Positions 1-8,922 of a stretch of DNA of 64,000 bases are shown here, piece after piece; positions within the stretch are counted from its first letter, which is position 1, and the number at the start of each line of letters is the position of its first letter. This DNA is from Lwoffella lincolnii (GTDB lineage: Bacteria; Pseudomonadota; Gammaproteobacteria; Pseudomonadales; Moraxellaceae). Below the pieces are notes generated by a model. It made no database searches. It saw only the letters and a list, made by a program, of their open reading frames with translations, and was not told the DNA's origin. A program made the translations under genes and the position numbers. Where the stretch lies: positions 188,828 through 252,827 of the forward strand of contig NZ_MUYT01000007.1 of the NCBI RefSeq assembly GCF_002014765.1, read 5' to 3'.

Positions 1-89
1 AACTGGTAAGACGTTTCCAAACACACACTTAAGCTAATTCGTATCTATGACAATCCTAACGGTAGGATTAGCTTAAAATAAGAACCTAA

Positions 90-190
90 GATGTACGGTG
101 TGTCGTACGGGCGGTTGCCACTATCTTAGGCTTGCGGTCGGGCTTGACCGTCTGGGAGCAGGAATCCCCGAACGATAGGGAGGGGAGGAA
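90..190 (+). ncRNA. Possible 5' fragment of RNase P RNA (truncated)
   Basis: This non-coding stretch is rich in pairing: an 8-bp stem at 93-100 closes with 132-139, and CGGTC/GACCG forms a hairpin near 145-160. It ends at about 179-193 with GGAGGGGAGGAA followed by GTC. That closely resembles the near-universal GGAGGAAAGUCC block (CR-I) of class A RNase P RNA. The rest of the RNA (about 300 nt) is absent, because codons of a YqfO-type protein follow at once. The call rests on one motif plus the stem arrangement. It could also be an unrelated structured leader. Confidence 0.35.
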
Positions 191-505
191 GTCAAGTACA
201 AACTCACCGTTTTTATCCCTGATGAACAGTTAGAATCTGTTAAGTCTGCTTTGTTTGCTGCTGGAGCAGGTCAGATAGGCAACTATGGTGATTGCTGTTG
301 GCAAGTCAAAGGGGTGGGGCAGTTTATGCCATTGGCAGGTAGTCAGCCACACACAGGTCAGCAAGGACACTTATATCAAAATGAAGAGTGGCGAGTGGAA
401 ATGGTGGTGGCAGATGCTTGTCTGTCAGCAGTCATACAGGCATTAAAGAGCAGCCACCCTTATGAGACACCTGCATACGATGTCATCGCCATGATTGACG
501 TTTGA
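191..505 (+). CDS. YqfO/NIF3 C-terminal-like (CutA-fold) protein, start codon missing
   Basis: A protein of about 104 residues resembling the stand-alone CutA-like domain of the NIF3/YqfO family. These proteins have no firmly known biochemical role. Family features seen are a VKYKLTVFIP-like first strand, the GNYGDCCWQ segment, the GVGQFMPL segment, EEWRVEM, and the C-terminal SHPYETPAYDV block. The conserved N-terminus is encoded from 191, but no ATG, GTG or TTG precedes it in frame before a TAG at 176-178. The only nearby start, TTG at 251, would remove about 20 conserved residues. A purine-rich AGGGAGG lies at 177-183, so initiation at GTC (191) is imaginable. More likely the start codon was lost in a rearrangement that joined this gene to the RNase P-like segment upstream. 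It may be silent. Confidence 0.6.
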   Translation, partial: VKYKLTVFIPDEQLESVKSALFAAGAGQIGNYGDCCWQVKGVGQFMPLAGSQPHTGQQGHLYQNEEWRVEMVVADACLSAVIQALKSSHPYETPAYDVIAMIDV

Positions 506-588
506 TTGGCATGTCAACCATTCATATTTAAATAAATTTAATATTCAAAACACTTTTTTCTCAACGATGGCAAAAAACAAAAAAATGT

Positions 589-2820
589 TCATAGTTGAGC
601 CGCCAATACTGCCCCATCTCGAATGGCTCGCTTGGCGTCTAACTCACCTGCCAATTTTGCTCCGCCAATGATGTGATAGCGACTGCCCTGATAAAGCACT
701 GATGGGGTGATGTCATCATCTGTATGAGCGAGATTCTTATTGCCGATGATTATTTGTGACAGTTTTGTGATGGGGTCTTTGGCGGTTTTTTTATGTTTTT
801 TTTGCAGATTTTGGTCAGATTGATGATGGACAGTTGGCATCAGTTCATTGACTGATACTTGTCCTGCACACACCACGATGGTATCAACTCGCAATAGTTG
901 AGCCTGACCGCTTGCGTTAATAAGCCAGATGCCTTCATCGGTGATTTTGTCGTACTGCACACCAGAGAGCTGATAAACGCCATGGTTTTTGACATGGGCT
1001 TTATGTACCCAACCAGTGGTTTTGTTTAAACCTTTGCCCAAGCGTCCTTTGGTGCGTTGCATCAGATATACTTGCCGATGTGGGGTGATGGCGTGTGGTT
1101 GAGTCAGACCGCCTTGCTTGGCATATTCTGCTTGTTGAGTAACCCCCCATTCATCTCGCCAATTGCTAATGGATTGTGGTTTGGGACGATGGGCTAGGTC
1201 ATTGAGCTTGCCTGACTTGGCAAGACTGACCAAGTCTTGAGTGTGGGTGGCGGTCAAAAATTCAGCCACATCATAGCCAATACCACCCGCCCCAATCACC
1301 GCCACTCGCTTGCCTGCCACCACTTTACCAGATAATAAATCGGCATAGCTGATGACATTGGCACGTTCTGCCCCATCGAGCTTACCAACCAATGAACGTG
1401 GCACAACCCCTGTGGCAATGACCACATCATCAAATCTTTGTTCAGCCATCAGCTCTGGTGTAACTTGAGTATTCAGCACTATCTTAACCCCATGATGGTT
1501 TAACTCATGGTGAAAATAGCGAATGGTTTCATAAAATTCTTCTTTACCAGGAATGACTTTGGCATAGTTAAACTGACCGCCCAGTACATCTCGGGCTTCG
1601 TATAACGTCACTTGATGCCCACGTTTGGCAGCCACCAGAGCAGCACTCATGCCAGCCACACCACCGCCGACCACACCAATATGTTTGGCTTTTTTAACTG
1701 GTGGATAGGTAAGTTCGGTTTCATAGCAGGCTTGTGGGTTGACCAAACAAGTGGAACGTTTATGCTCAAAGGTGTGGTCAAGACAGGCTTGGTTGCAGGC
1801 AATGCAAGTGTTGATGCGTTCTGGTGTGTTTGCTTTTGCTTTATTCACCCATTGAGGGTCAGCCAAAAACGGACGAGCCATTTGTATCAAATCCGCCTGC
1901 CCACTGGATAAGATGCTCTCTGCGGTGCTTGGCATGTTGATGCGATTGGCAGCCATGACAGGGATATTGACCGCTTGTGTTATCACAGCGGTAAAGTCAG
2001 CAAAAGCGGCTCTTGGCACACTGGTAACGATGGTTGGCACACGAGCCTCATGCCAACCGATGCCTGTATTGATGATGGTTACGCCTGCGTCTTGTAAGGC
2101 TTTAGCAACAATCACCACCTCGCTCATGTCATTACCGTCTTTAACCAAATCAAGCATGGATAAGCGAAAACAGATGATAAAGTCATCACCCACCGCTGAT
2201 CGCACTGCTTTAACCACCGCCAAAGGAAAACGCATTCGAGCATGAATATCACCCCCGTACTCATCAGTACGACGGTTGACGTGGCGACTTAAAAATTGAT
2301 TGAGCAGATAGCCTTCTGACCCCATGATTTCCACACCGTCATAGCCTGCTTGCTTGGCAAGTGTGGCACAATCAGCAAAATCTTGCACGGTTTTTTCAAT
2401 ATTTGTGCGACTCATCTGTCGTGGTTTAAACGGTGAAATCGGTGATTTGATGACACTGGCGGACACCACAAACGGATGATAACCATAGCGTCCAGAATGC
2501 AAAATTTGCATCAAGATTTTGCTGTCGTATTGATGCACCGCTTGGGTAACTTTCTGATGATTAAGAATGTCTAGCTGATGATTTAGCGTACCACCCATGG
2601 GCAAAAGCCAACCTTGACGATTGGGCGAGATGCCCCCTGTTATCATCATCGCCACACCGCCTTTGGCACGCTCAGCAAAATAAGCCGCCAGCTTGTCATA
2701 ATGATAAAAGCGATCTTCTAATCCTGTGTGCATTGACCCCATGACCACTCGGTTCTTTAGGGTGGTGAAACCTAGGTCTAACGGTTTAAATAAATTTGGG
2801 TAAGTACTGTGGTGGGTCAT
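589..2820 (-). CDS. fadH: NADPH-dependent 2,4-dienoyl-CoA reductase
   Basis: Reduces 2,4-dienoyl-CoA during beta-oxidation of polyunsaturated fatty acids, in the cytoplasm. The N-terminal half is an old-yellow-enzyme TIM barrel with GYDGVEIMGSEGYLLNQFL (active-site Tyr) and GIGWHEARVPTI (active-site His). The iron-sulfur cluster cysteines are present as CIACNQAC and, 11 residues on, another Cys before LVNP. The C-terminal half is a FAD/NAD(P) module with GGGVAGMSAA. The ATG at 2820 gives 743 residues; an upstream in-frame start at 2871 would add 17 residues not typical of the family. The protein is about 70 residues longer than E. coli FadH (672). The extra length lies in the C-terminal half, around the second nucleotide-binding region and just before the last 50 residues. 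It stands alone, followed by dps upstream on the same strand. Confidence 0.93.
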   Translation of the reverse strand: MTHHSTYPNLFKPLDLGFTTLKNRVVMGSMHTGLEDRFYHYDKLAAYFAERAKGGVAMMITGGISPNRQGWLLPMGGTLNHQLDILNHQKVTQAVHQYDSKILMQILHSGRYGYHPFVVSASVIKSPISPFKPRQMSRTNIEKTVQDFADCATLAKQAGYDGVEIMGSEGYLLNQFLSRHVNRRTDEYGGDIHARMRFPLAVVKAVRSAVGDDFIICFRLSMLDLVKDGNDMSEVVIVAKALQDAGVTIINTGIGWHEARVPTIVTSVPRAAFADFTAVITQAVNIPVMAANRINMPSTAESILSSGQADLIQMARPFLADPQWVNKAKANTPERINTCIACNQACLDHTFEHKRSTCLVNPQACYETELTYPPVKKAKHIGVVGGGVAGMSAALVAAKRGHQVTLYEARDVLGGQFNYAKVIPGKEEFYETIRYFHHELNHHGVKIVLNTQVTPELMAEQRFDDVVIATGVVPRSLVGKLDGAERANVISYADLLSGKVVAGKRVAVIGAGGIGYDVAEFLTATHTQDLVSLAKSGKLNDLAHRPKPQSISNWRDEWGVTQQAEYAKQGGLTQPHAITPHRQVYLMQRTKGRLGKGLNKTTGWVHKAHVKNHGVYQLSGVQYDKITDEGIWLINASGQAQLLRVDTIVVCAGQVSVNELMPTVHHQSDQNLQKKHKKTAKDPITKLSQIIIGNKNLAHTDDDITPSVLYQGSRYHIIGGAKLAGELDAKRAIRDGAVLAAQL

Positions 2821-2899
2821 GGGTGTTCTCGCTAGGTTGTTGTGATTTATTAATAACCGCCAACAACCCAAAAGAAAAAAGAGAGAAAGACGTCAGTAA

Positions 2900-3370
2900 T
2901 CAACCCAAAAATGCATTATACATCCATACTAACTTTTCTTGGGCTTGTACATAACCAATCACCAAATCGGTAGAACCTTGGTCATCGGCTTCTTCGGTTA
3001 TTTGTGCCACTTGACGTTGCTCTTCAATCAATTCTTGCAAGCCTGCCACCAAGCCTTTGACGCATTGTTTACCATCAAAGACATTTTTATCTTCTTTAAT
3101 GGCAGCATGCTTCGCAAAATCACTATAAGCATGCAACGGTGTGCCTCCTAACGTTAAAATGCGTTCGGCAATTTCATCAATCTGTAGTTGTAGCTCGGTG
3201 TATAGCTCTTCAAATTTGGTATGTAAAGAGAAGAAATGCTCACCTTTGACATTCCAATGATAGCCACGCACATTGATATAAAAAATGTGATATGAAGACA
3301 GCAATTTATTTAATTGCTCAATCACAGCAGACATGTCTTTTTTTTCTAAACCAATTTGGTTGGTGGTCAT
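2900..3370 (-). CDS. dps: Dps-family DNA-binding ferritin-like protein
   Basis: A 156-residue four-helix ferritin-like protein of the Dps family. It stores iron by oxidising Fe(II) with peroxide and so protects DNA. Ferroxidase-type residues are visible in YHWNVKGEHFFSLHTKFEELY and in the following helix QIDEIAERILTLGG. The start at 3370 is supported by an AAGGA box about 8 nt upstream; the open frame extends 23 codons further without family resemblance. The upstream 270 bp hold short repeats of TGTTAACAAAA. Whether it binds DNA directly cannot be judged: the N-terminus is short with few basic residues. Confidence 0.88.
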   Translation of the reverse strand: MTTNQIGLEKKDMSAVIEQLNKLLSSYHIFYINVRGYHWNVKGEHFFSLHTKFEELYTELQLQIDEIAERILTLGGTPLHAYSDFAKHAAIKEDKNVFDGKQCVKGLVAGLQELIEEQRQVAQITEEADDQGSTDLVIGYVQAQEKLVWMYNAFLG

Positions 3371-3638
3371 GATGTTATTCCTTATGTTGATAAAAGCCAT
3401 GTTGATAACAGCTTGAATGTTAATGAAAGATGTTAACAAAAACTGTTAACAAAATTTGTGTTATTCCTAAAAATAGGTAATAGAGCCTAAAAGTCTAAAA
3501 CAAAGTTTAAAACAGCATGCCCTATTACCATCTATATCCTAACAGAGATAAGGGAAATATAAACTCATTTTTACAATCAGAAAAATAAATCAAATAAAAA
3601 TCTATATTTTATTTTTAGGGCTGACGCAGCACAGATAA

Positions 3639-4298
3639 CTAAAACGTTTGTGGCAACGTATCGGCTTGAATGCCTTTGTTTGGTCTGACTTCCATCAAAT
3701 GCGTTAGCACGGTGTCAATGGGGAATTTATCTTTTATCAGACGTTTAGGCAGGATTTGACTGCCATGCTGACCCTTTAACTCAAACAATATAAAAATAAA
3801 CTCATCAGTCTCATCCCAACTGGTAACTGCTGACCAAGGAATGACCGCTTGTTGCACGCCAGAGCCACGCATTTGTAGACCACGCATGGCTTTATTGCTG
3901 GGTTGTGGTTGGTTGGGGGCAGGCATGGACATGATAAGCCCTTGTTTTTGTACCCCCAATTTGATTTGCTTCATTTCATCGGGCATTTTTTGAGTTGCCA
4001 TTTGTTTTTCAAATTCTTTTTGCACATACCATTTAAAGCCAATGGTGCGTATGATGACATACAATGCCACACCAATGAGCATCAACCAAAATAACAGGGT
4101 TGAGTACCCTGACACCATGACCAGCCCCACGATTGCCAAAATGGTCATGATTGCCATGATGCTCCATTCTTTGGTCTTGATTTGTGCCAAGTCAAATGAT
4201 GGGCTGCTTTTGGCAAATAATGCCAGTTGAGCTTGTTCAAACTCTTGTTTGGACATGTTTAATGGGACGGTCTGTAGGGTGTAGGGGTACAATGCCAT
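3639..4298 (-). CDS. YcxB-like two-helix membrane protein
   Basis: A 219-residue protein of unknown function. Residues about 45-85 form two adjacent hydrophobic helices (IMAIMTILAIVGLVMVSG and LLFWLMLIGVALYVIIR). They are followed by a cytoplasmic beta-rich domain ending in IPWSAVTSWDETDEFIFILF and a basic patch, LPKRLIKDKFP. This arrangement matches YcxB-like proteins, which are widespread and uncharacterised. The gene reads toward dps and follows the min genes on the same strand, but gaps of 124 bp or more make an operon uncertain. The family call is from overall layout. Confidence 0.6.
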   Translation of the reverse strand: MALYPYTLQTVPLNMSKQEFEQAQLALFAKSSPSFDLAQIKTKEWSIMAIMTILAIVGLVMVSGYSTLLFWLMLIGVALYVIIRTIGFKWYVQKEFEKQMATQKMPDEMKQIKLGVQKQGLIMSMPAPNQPQPSNKAMRGLQMRGSGVQQAVIPWSAVTSWDETDEFIFILFELKGQHGSQILPKRLIKDKFPIDTVLTHLMEVRPNKGIQADTLPQTF

Positions 4299-4422
4299 GA
4301 GAAGTCACAACTTAAAAAAATAATAAAAAACTTGTTTATCAAAAATGGCTAACGCTTGCTTTATCAAAAATTTGCTGGATAGACTTGATGGAATCATTAT
4401 CAATCTGTATTTTCCTTGCAAA

Positions 4423-4713
4423 TCACCGACGATGATTATCAGGCAGATTGATGTTCATCTCAAGTACGTCTAGGCTATCTTCATGACGATGGTTGATATT
4501 CACATCATCAATTTGTACCCCATTGACGTATTTATTGACCACTTCTAAGATTTCTCGCTTCATTTTTTCGATACGGTCGGGGGTTAAGCGGTTATGTAAG
4601 CGGTTTTCGCTAGCAACGATGACTTTTAATCGCTCAGTCGCTGTATTGGCACTGCCAGTTGTGGGTGTGTCTAGACCAAATAAATTGCTCCAAAATCCTC
4701 TTTTTTTATTCAT
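4423..4713 (-). CDS. minE: Cell division topological specificity factor MinE
   Basis: Stimulates the MinD ATPase and drives pole-to-pole oscillation, so that MinCD inhibits FtsZ everywhere but midcell. It has 96 residues from ATG 4713, which lies 1 bp after the minD stop with GGAGGG as ribosome site inside the end of minD. The membrane-targeting N-terminus (MNKKRGFWSNLFG), the MinD-binding stretch TATERLKVIVASEN and the C-terminal dimerisation strand DSLDVLEMNINLP are all present. It is translationally coupled to minD. Confidence 0.95.
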   Translation of the reverse strand: MNKKRGFWSNLFGLDTPTTGSANTATERLKVIVASENRLHNRLTPDRIEKMKREILEVVNKYVNGVQIDDVNINHRHEDSLDVLEMNINLPDNHRR

Positions 4714-4714
4714 A

Positions 4715-5527
4715 TTACCCTCCAAACCAGCGTTGCAAGAAGCTCTTTTTCTTCACGTCAATGTGGCGAAGTGGGCGCTCTTCTCCTAAAAATCTGGCAA
4801 CGATGTCATCATAGCATTGCCCTGCTGCTGAATTGCTATAATGAATGACAGGTTGACCTTCATTTGATGCTTTTAGCACGGTTTGGCTCTCTGGGATAAC
4901 ACCCAATAAAGGCACTTTTAGAATGTCGTTTGAGATGGTGTCGATGTCCATCATCTCGTGAGCAGCAGCTCGCTCAGGGTTGTAGCGACTGATGACCAAA
5001 TGTTCTCTGACTGAGCCAGTGTCTTCTACCACATGCTTGGTGCGGCTTTGTAAAATACCGATGATGCGGTCGGAATCTCGTACTGAAGAGATTTCTGGGT
5101 TGGTAACGATGATGGCTTCATCAGCATGATACATGGCAAGTTGAGCCCCACGTTCAATCCCTGCAGGTGAATCACAGATGATGTAGTCAAATTGCTCAGA
5201 CAGCTCTTTCATCACCGCTGCCACACCTTCATCGGTTAAGGCATCTTTATCACGAGTTTGGCTGGCTGGCAAAATAAACAGATTATCCAACGTTTTATCT
5301 TTAACCAACGCTTGCGATAAGCGAGCGTTGCCAGTGATGACATCAACAAAGTCATAAACGATGCGGTTTTCACAACCCATGACCAAATCTAAGTTGCGTA
5401 ACCCCACATCGAAATCAATCACTACGGTTTTATGCCCCCGTAAGGCAAGACCAGTAGCGACTGACGCACTGGTGGTGGTTTTTCCCACACCGCCTTTTCC
5501 TGAAGTGACAACAACGATTCTTGCCAC
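4715..5527 (-). CDS. minD: Septum site-determining ATPase MinD
   Basis: A deviant Walker-A ATPase that binds the membrane with ATP and recruits MinC and MinE. It has 270 residues from a GTG start at 5527, preceded by a strong AGGAGGAAG box. Visible motifs are SGKGGVGKTTT (deviant Walker A), VIDFDVGLRNLD, DSPAGIE, and a C-terminal amphipathic tail, KKSFLQRWFGG, that anchors it to the membrane. It is directly followed by minE. The gap to minC is 236 bp and AT-rich, so a separate promoter for minDE is possible. Confidence 0.97.
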   Translation of the reverse strand: MARIVVVTSGKGGVGKTTTSASVATGLALRGHKTVVIDFDVGLRNLDLVMGCENRIVYDFVDVITGNARLSQALVKDKTLDNLFILPASQTRDKDALTDEGVAAVMKELSEQFDYIICDSPAGIERGAQLAMYHADEAIIVTNPEISSVRDSDRIIGILQSRTKHVVEDTGSVREHLVISRYNPERAAAHEMMDIDTISNDILKVPLLGVIPESQTVLKASNEGQPVIHYSNSAAGQCYDDIVARFLGEERPLRHIDVKKKSFLQRWFGG

Positions 5528-5763
5528 GATGGCTTCCTCCTATGATGATAAAGCCTTGACGATGTCCTCGCCATGCTCTTATGCTAAACAGTCAAATCAT
5601 GTTAAAAAATATGAGCCAAAAATATGAGCTTAGGGTAGCACAAAACACCCAAAACGCCTAGTGGCTGTTGAGTGTTCATTGACGTTTATGGCATGAAACT
5701 TTGACATTAATTTTTTAACATTAAGTTTTTAATGCTAAGCTTTTAATATTAAGCTTTGAGTCT

Positions 5764-6645
5764 TTAGTTTTTATGACTTGTTACTGCCGAATCCATGAGT
5801 GTGTAGACAATGCCATGCCCTTCTTGGTAACTCACCTGTACGGCTTTATCCAGATAATCTTTGGGAATGTCATCTCGAAGTTGCCATGTGCCAGCCACAG
5901 AGACCAGTGATGGATTGAAATTTTGGCAAAAAATCTTGGCATTTTTATCACCTGTTGCTCCTGCCACCAGTCTTCCTAATCCTCGTCCGTAGACGTGTAG
6001 ATTACTGTCAGTGATGGCTTCTGCTCCATCATTAACGCTGTTGGTGATGATTAAATCACCACCAAGATGTTCGATGCGTTGTCCTGAACGTAAGATTTGC
6101 GTGACCACCTTGACCTGATTGAATGTGGCATCGGTCAAATGGGTGTTGTCATTGGATAAGTCCATGGCATCAGCTTGTGATGGGGTGTCTTGCGTGCCAA
6201 TGTTCTGTATGTCAGCGGCTGGCTTGATGTCAGTTTTGCTGTTTTTTTGAGTTTTTTGAGATTTGGCTTGTGTCTCAACTCTGGCGATGCGTTTGCCATC
6301 ATCTGGAAAGATTGCCAAACGCAATGTTTTGGCTTGTTCGGACAAGTTACCACCAACCACGCCAATCGGTTGTAGCCCCCATTGCCATAATATGTCCACC
6401 AATGCAGGCAAATCTTGTGACACATCGCTGTCGATGACCACAGGAATTTGGCTGTTTTTGTTATCGATGGTGTGTTTCAGTTGGGCATTGATGAGAGTCA
6501 GGTCATTGCTTTGTAAATGCAAACGAGAAAAGGTCAACATTTTGCCAAAAAAAGTAAAGGCATCATTTTTTTGGTTCATGGGGCTGGTGTTGGTCTCAAT
6601 GTGGTTGTTGGTCTCAATGTGGGTTGGTTGATGGGTTGTGTTCAT
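5764..6645 (-). CDS. minC: Septum formation inhibitor MinC
   Basis: Inhibits FtsZ polymerisation in complex with MinD. The 293-residue protein has an N-terminal MinC_N domain (to about residue 125). A long polar linker follows, rich in Lys, Thr, Asp and Gln (about 126-175). The C-terminal beta-helix domain contains RSGQRIEHLGGDLIITNSVNDGAE, HVYGRGLGRLVAGATGD and AKIFCQNFNPSLVSVAG, the MinD-interacting region. It is longer than E. coli MinC (231), mainly through an extended polar N-terminus and this linker. The start at 6645 has an AAGGAA box 7 nt upstream. Confidence 0.93.
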   Translation of the reverse strand: MNTTHQPTHIETNNHIETNTSPMNQKNDAFTFFGKMLTFSRLHLQSNDLTLINAQLKHTIDNKNSQIPVVIDSDVSQDLPALVDILWQWGLQPIGVVGGNLSEQAKTLRLAIFPDDGKRIARVETQAKSQKTQKNSKTDIKPAADIQNIGTQDTPSQADAMDLSNDNTHLTDATFNQVKVVTQILRSGQRIEHLGGDLIITNSVNDGAEAITDSNLHVYGRGLGRLVAGATGDKNAKIFCQNFNPSLVSVAGTWQLRDDIPKDYLDKAVQVSYQEGHGIVYTLMDSAVTSHKN

Positions 6646-6792
6646 TAATGTTCCTTAATGCTTTTATATGGGGTGGTCATTATCAATGAAAACATGCCTG
6701 ATGTTTTGCATTGTTCATTGTTGGATTTTGATTTGTTGGCAATATGCTGGCAACTGGCATCACCCATCTTTGTCAAGCTTCATATCCAACCT

Positions 6793-7737
6793 TTAATCAA
6801 ATTCCGCCAACATCGATGTCATGCGAGTGTCTTTTTTTTGCCATAATTCATCTAACCAAGCATAAAATGCTTGTGTGGCATCGACATCATGAGAATAAGC
6901 ACCTTGCTTGATTGCGTCAAATAACCCATCATTCATTGTCATGTGACGCACGTCCACCCCCAAACGTTGCACATTACCCAGCCATAAATCTGCATAAGTG
7001 GGGGGAGCATTGGGGAAATCAGGGTAGACCACCGTCATATCTAAGATGCCATCAATCTGCTGACCCAAAGCACTGATGGCAAGTGCCAGACCGCCTGCTT
7101 TGGGTTTTAATAAATGTCGATAAGGTGAATTTTGGGCTCGATGCTTGGCAGTGCTAAAGCGTGTGCCCTCCAGATAGTTTAGCAAAGTAAAGGGTTTGTG
7201 TTTTAACAAATCACACGCTCGTTTGGCTTCAAGAATATCTTTACCTTTTAGAGTAGGATTTTTAGCAATGGCTTGTTTACTGTGGCGTTTCATCATCGGA
7301 AAATCCAAAAAATAAAATGCTTGCCCAACAATGGGGATATAAATCAGCTCATATTTGGTAAAAAATCGAGTCAAAGGCAGGTAATTACGACTGACATACT
7401 GTATCACACTGGTATCAACCCAAGATTGATGATTGCACACCAGCAGATACTGTTTGTGTGTGTCAACATCATCAGGTAAGCTGATACGCCAATCTTTGTC
7501 AGGCATCAGGGTGTCGATGATGTTGTTATTGGTGTTAATCCAATGGTTGGCAAGCTTGATGACTGCTTCATCAGCAAAGGCGTTGCCACTGACGGTTTTA
7601 ATGACACCTGCCAGCCACACAGGCACTGCCAACATCACTGAGTTGGCAGTGATGACAAATCCTGCTGTGGCAAGCGACAGACGGCTGGCAAATTGGGGGT
7701 AAGATTGTCGCAGACGTTGTAGAGCAGTTGGTTTCAT
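6793..7737 (-). CDS. YihG/PlsC-type lysophospholipid acyltransferase
   Basis: A membrane-bound acyltransferase of the 1-acyl-glycerol-3-phosphate acyltransferase superfamily, 314 residues, close in size to YihG. A hydrophobic N-terminal helix (about residues 22-45) precedes the catalytic NHQSWVD (HX4D) motif. The substrate-binding block includes YLEGTRFS, with FLDFPMMKR between them. The product is probably a diacylated phospholipid; the exact acceptor and acyl chain cannot be told. It is divergent from the OmpA-like lipoprotein gene, with 294 bp between them. ATG at 7737. Confidence 0.85.
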   Translation of the reverse strand: MKPTALQRLRQSYPQFASRLSLATAGFVITANSVMLAVPVWLAGVIKTVSGNAFADEAVIKLANHWINTNNNIIDTLMPDKDWRISLPDDVDTHKQYLLVCNHQSWVDTSVIQYVSRNYLPLTRFFTKYELIYIPIVGQAFYFLDFPMMKRHSKQAIAKNPTLKGKDILEAKRACDLLKHKPFTLLNYLEGTRFSTAKHRAQNSPYRHLLKPKAGGLALAISALGQQIDGILDMTVVYPDFPNAPPTYADLWLGNVQRLGVDVRHMTMNDGLFDAIKQGAYSHDVDATQAFYAWLDELWQKKDTRMTSMLAEFD

Positions 7738-8031
7738 ATGATATTAACATTTCATAATTTTGGTAAAAGTTTGGCAAAAATTTGGCAACACCTAACACCA
7801 TACCAGCCAAATAATCTAAGCCATTATGACAAAATAAGCCTTAATAAGCACTTCTCATACACAGATGTAACAAAATATTACAAATATTTTTGTTATCATA
7901 TTTTTATTGATTCATTTCCCACAAACACAATAAATAAACCATTTAACAAACCAAATAAACGCACCATTGCCATAAACACACATTTAAACATAACGGCTAA
8001 ACACACATTACCAGAACACAAGGATACCATT

Positions 8032-8922
8032 ATGAAAACCACTTTAAACACCAAACTACTCATCACAACCTTAGCGGGTTCGATGGCGTTGGTCGGTTGT
8101 GCCGCTGATCCCACTGGACAAACCACCATTAATAAAACTGCCCTTGGTACATTGGCAGGTGCTACCTTAGGTGCTGGAGTGTCAAAGGCGACTGGGGGTG
8201 AAAGAACAGGTCGTGATGCTGCCATCGGTGCTGCCATCGGTGCTGGTGTGGGCTATTATATGCAACGTCAAGAACAACAATTAAAACAGCAAATGGCTGG
8301 CACAGGGGTGGAAGTTGCACTTGATCCACGCACCAATGATATCAATTTGGTCATGCCAAGCAACATCACTTTTGATACTGATAAAACCTATATCAAGCCC
8401 ACTTTTACCAACACATTAGACAAGTTGGCAGCCACCATGAATGAATATGGTCAAACCACCGTTGTGATTATGGGGCATACTGACAGCGTGGGTGATGCAG
8501 GCTATAACCAAGGTTTGTCTGAGCGTCGTGCTTTCTCTGTTGCCAGTTATTTAAACAACCGTGGCGTGTCTTCTCACCGCATCAGCACCGTGGGCTATGG
8601 TGAGTCGCAACCCATTGCTGACAATAACACCGAATATGGCAAAGCACAAAATCGCCGTGTTGAAATCAAAATCAACGCCCCACAAAACATTCAGCAATCA
8701 TCTTATTCTCAATCACCTTATGCTCAATCACCTTATGCTTATGCACCCCAAAATCAATATTATGATGACAATCGATATTATGACGAAGGTCGGTATCATG
8801 ATGACAATCGGTATGATGATAATCGATACTATCATGAAAGAGAATATTATAATGGAGACCATTATCATGAAGGGGGCTATCATGATGGAAGTCATTATGA
8901 TGGAAGTGGGTATTATTTATAA
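8032..8922 (+). CDS. OmpA-family lipoprotein with glycine-zipper and His/Tyr-rich tail
   Basis: A 296-residue lipoprotein: signal peptide with lipobox ALVGC, acylated Cys near residue 23. A Gly/Ala-rich zipper follows (GTLAGATLGAGVSKATGG, AAIGAAIGAGVGYYM). The OmpA C-terminal peptidoglycan-binding domain (about 110-222) contains IMGHTDSVGDAGYNQGLSERRA, HRISTVGYGESQPIADN and NRRVEI. It resembles YiaD/Pal-type proteins that tie the outer membrane to peptidoglycan. The last 70 or so residues are unusual: repeats of DDNRYYDE and DDNRYDDN followed by HYHEGGYHDGSHYDGSGYY. This tail is strongly enriched in Tyr, Asp and His and lies after the folded domain. The start is supported by AAGGA 8 nt upstream; the open frame continues to 7738 without homology. 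Confidence 0.9.
   Translation: MKTTLNTKLLITTLAGSMALVGCAADPTGQTTINKTALGTLAGATLGAGVSKATGGERTGRDAAIGAAIGAGVGYYMQRQEQQLKQQMAGTGVEVALDPRTNDINLVMPSNITFDTDKTYIKPTFTNTLDKLAATMNEYGQTTVVIMGHTDSVGDAGYNQGLSERRAFSVASYLNNRGVSSHRISTVGYGESQPIADNNTEYGKAQNRRVEIKINAPQNIQQSSYSQSPYAQSPYAYAPQNQYYDDNRYYDEGRYHDDNRYDDNRYYHEREYYNGDHYHEGGYHDGSHYDGSGYYL

Noticed and set aside
1612..2245. Plus-strand ORFs inside fadH
   Set aside because: They are antisense shadows of a well-supported conserved gene with normal motifs.
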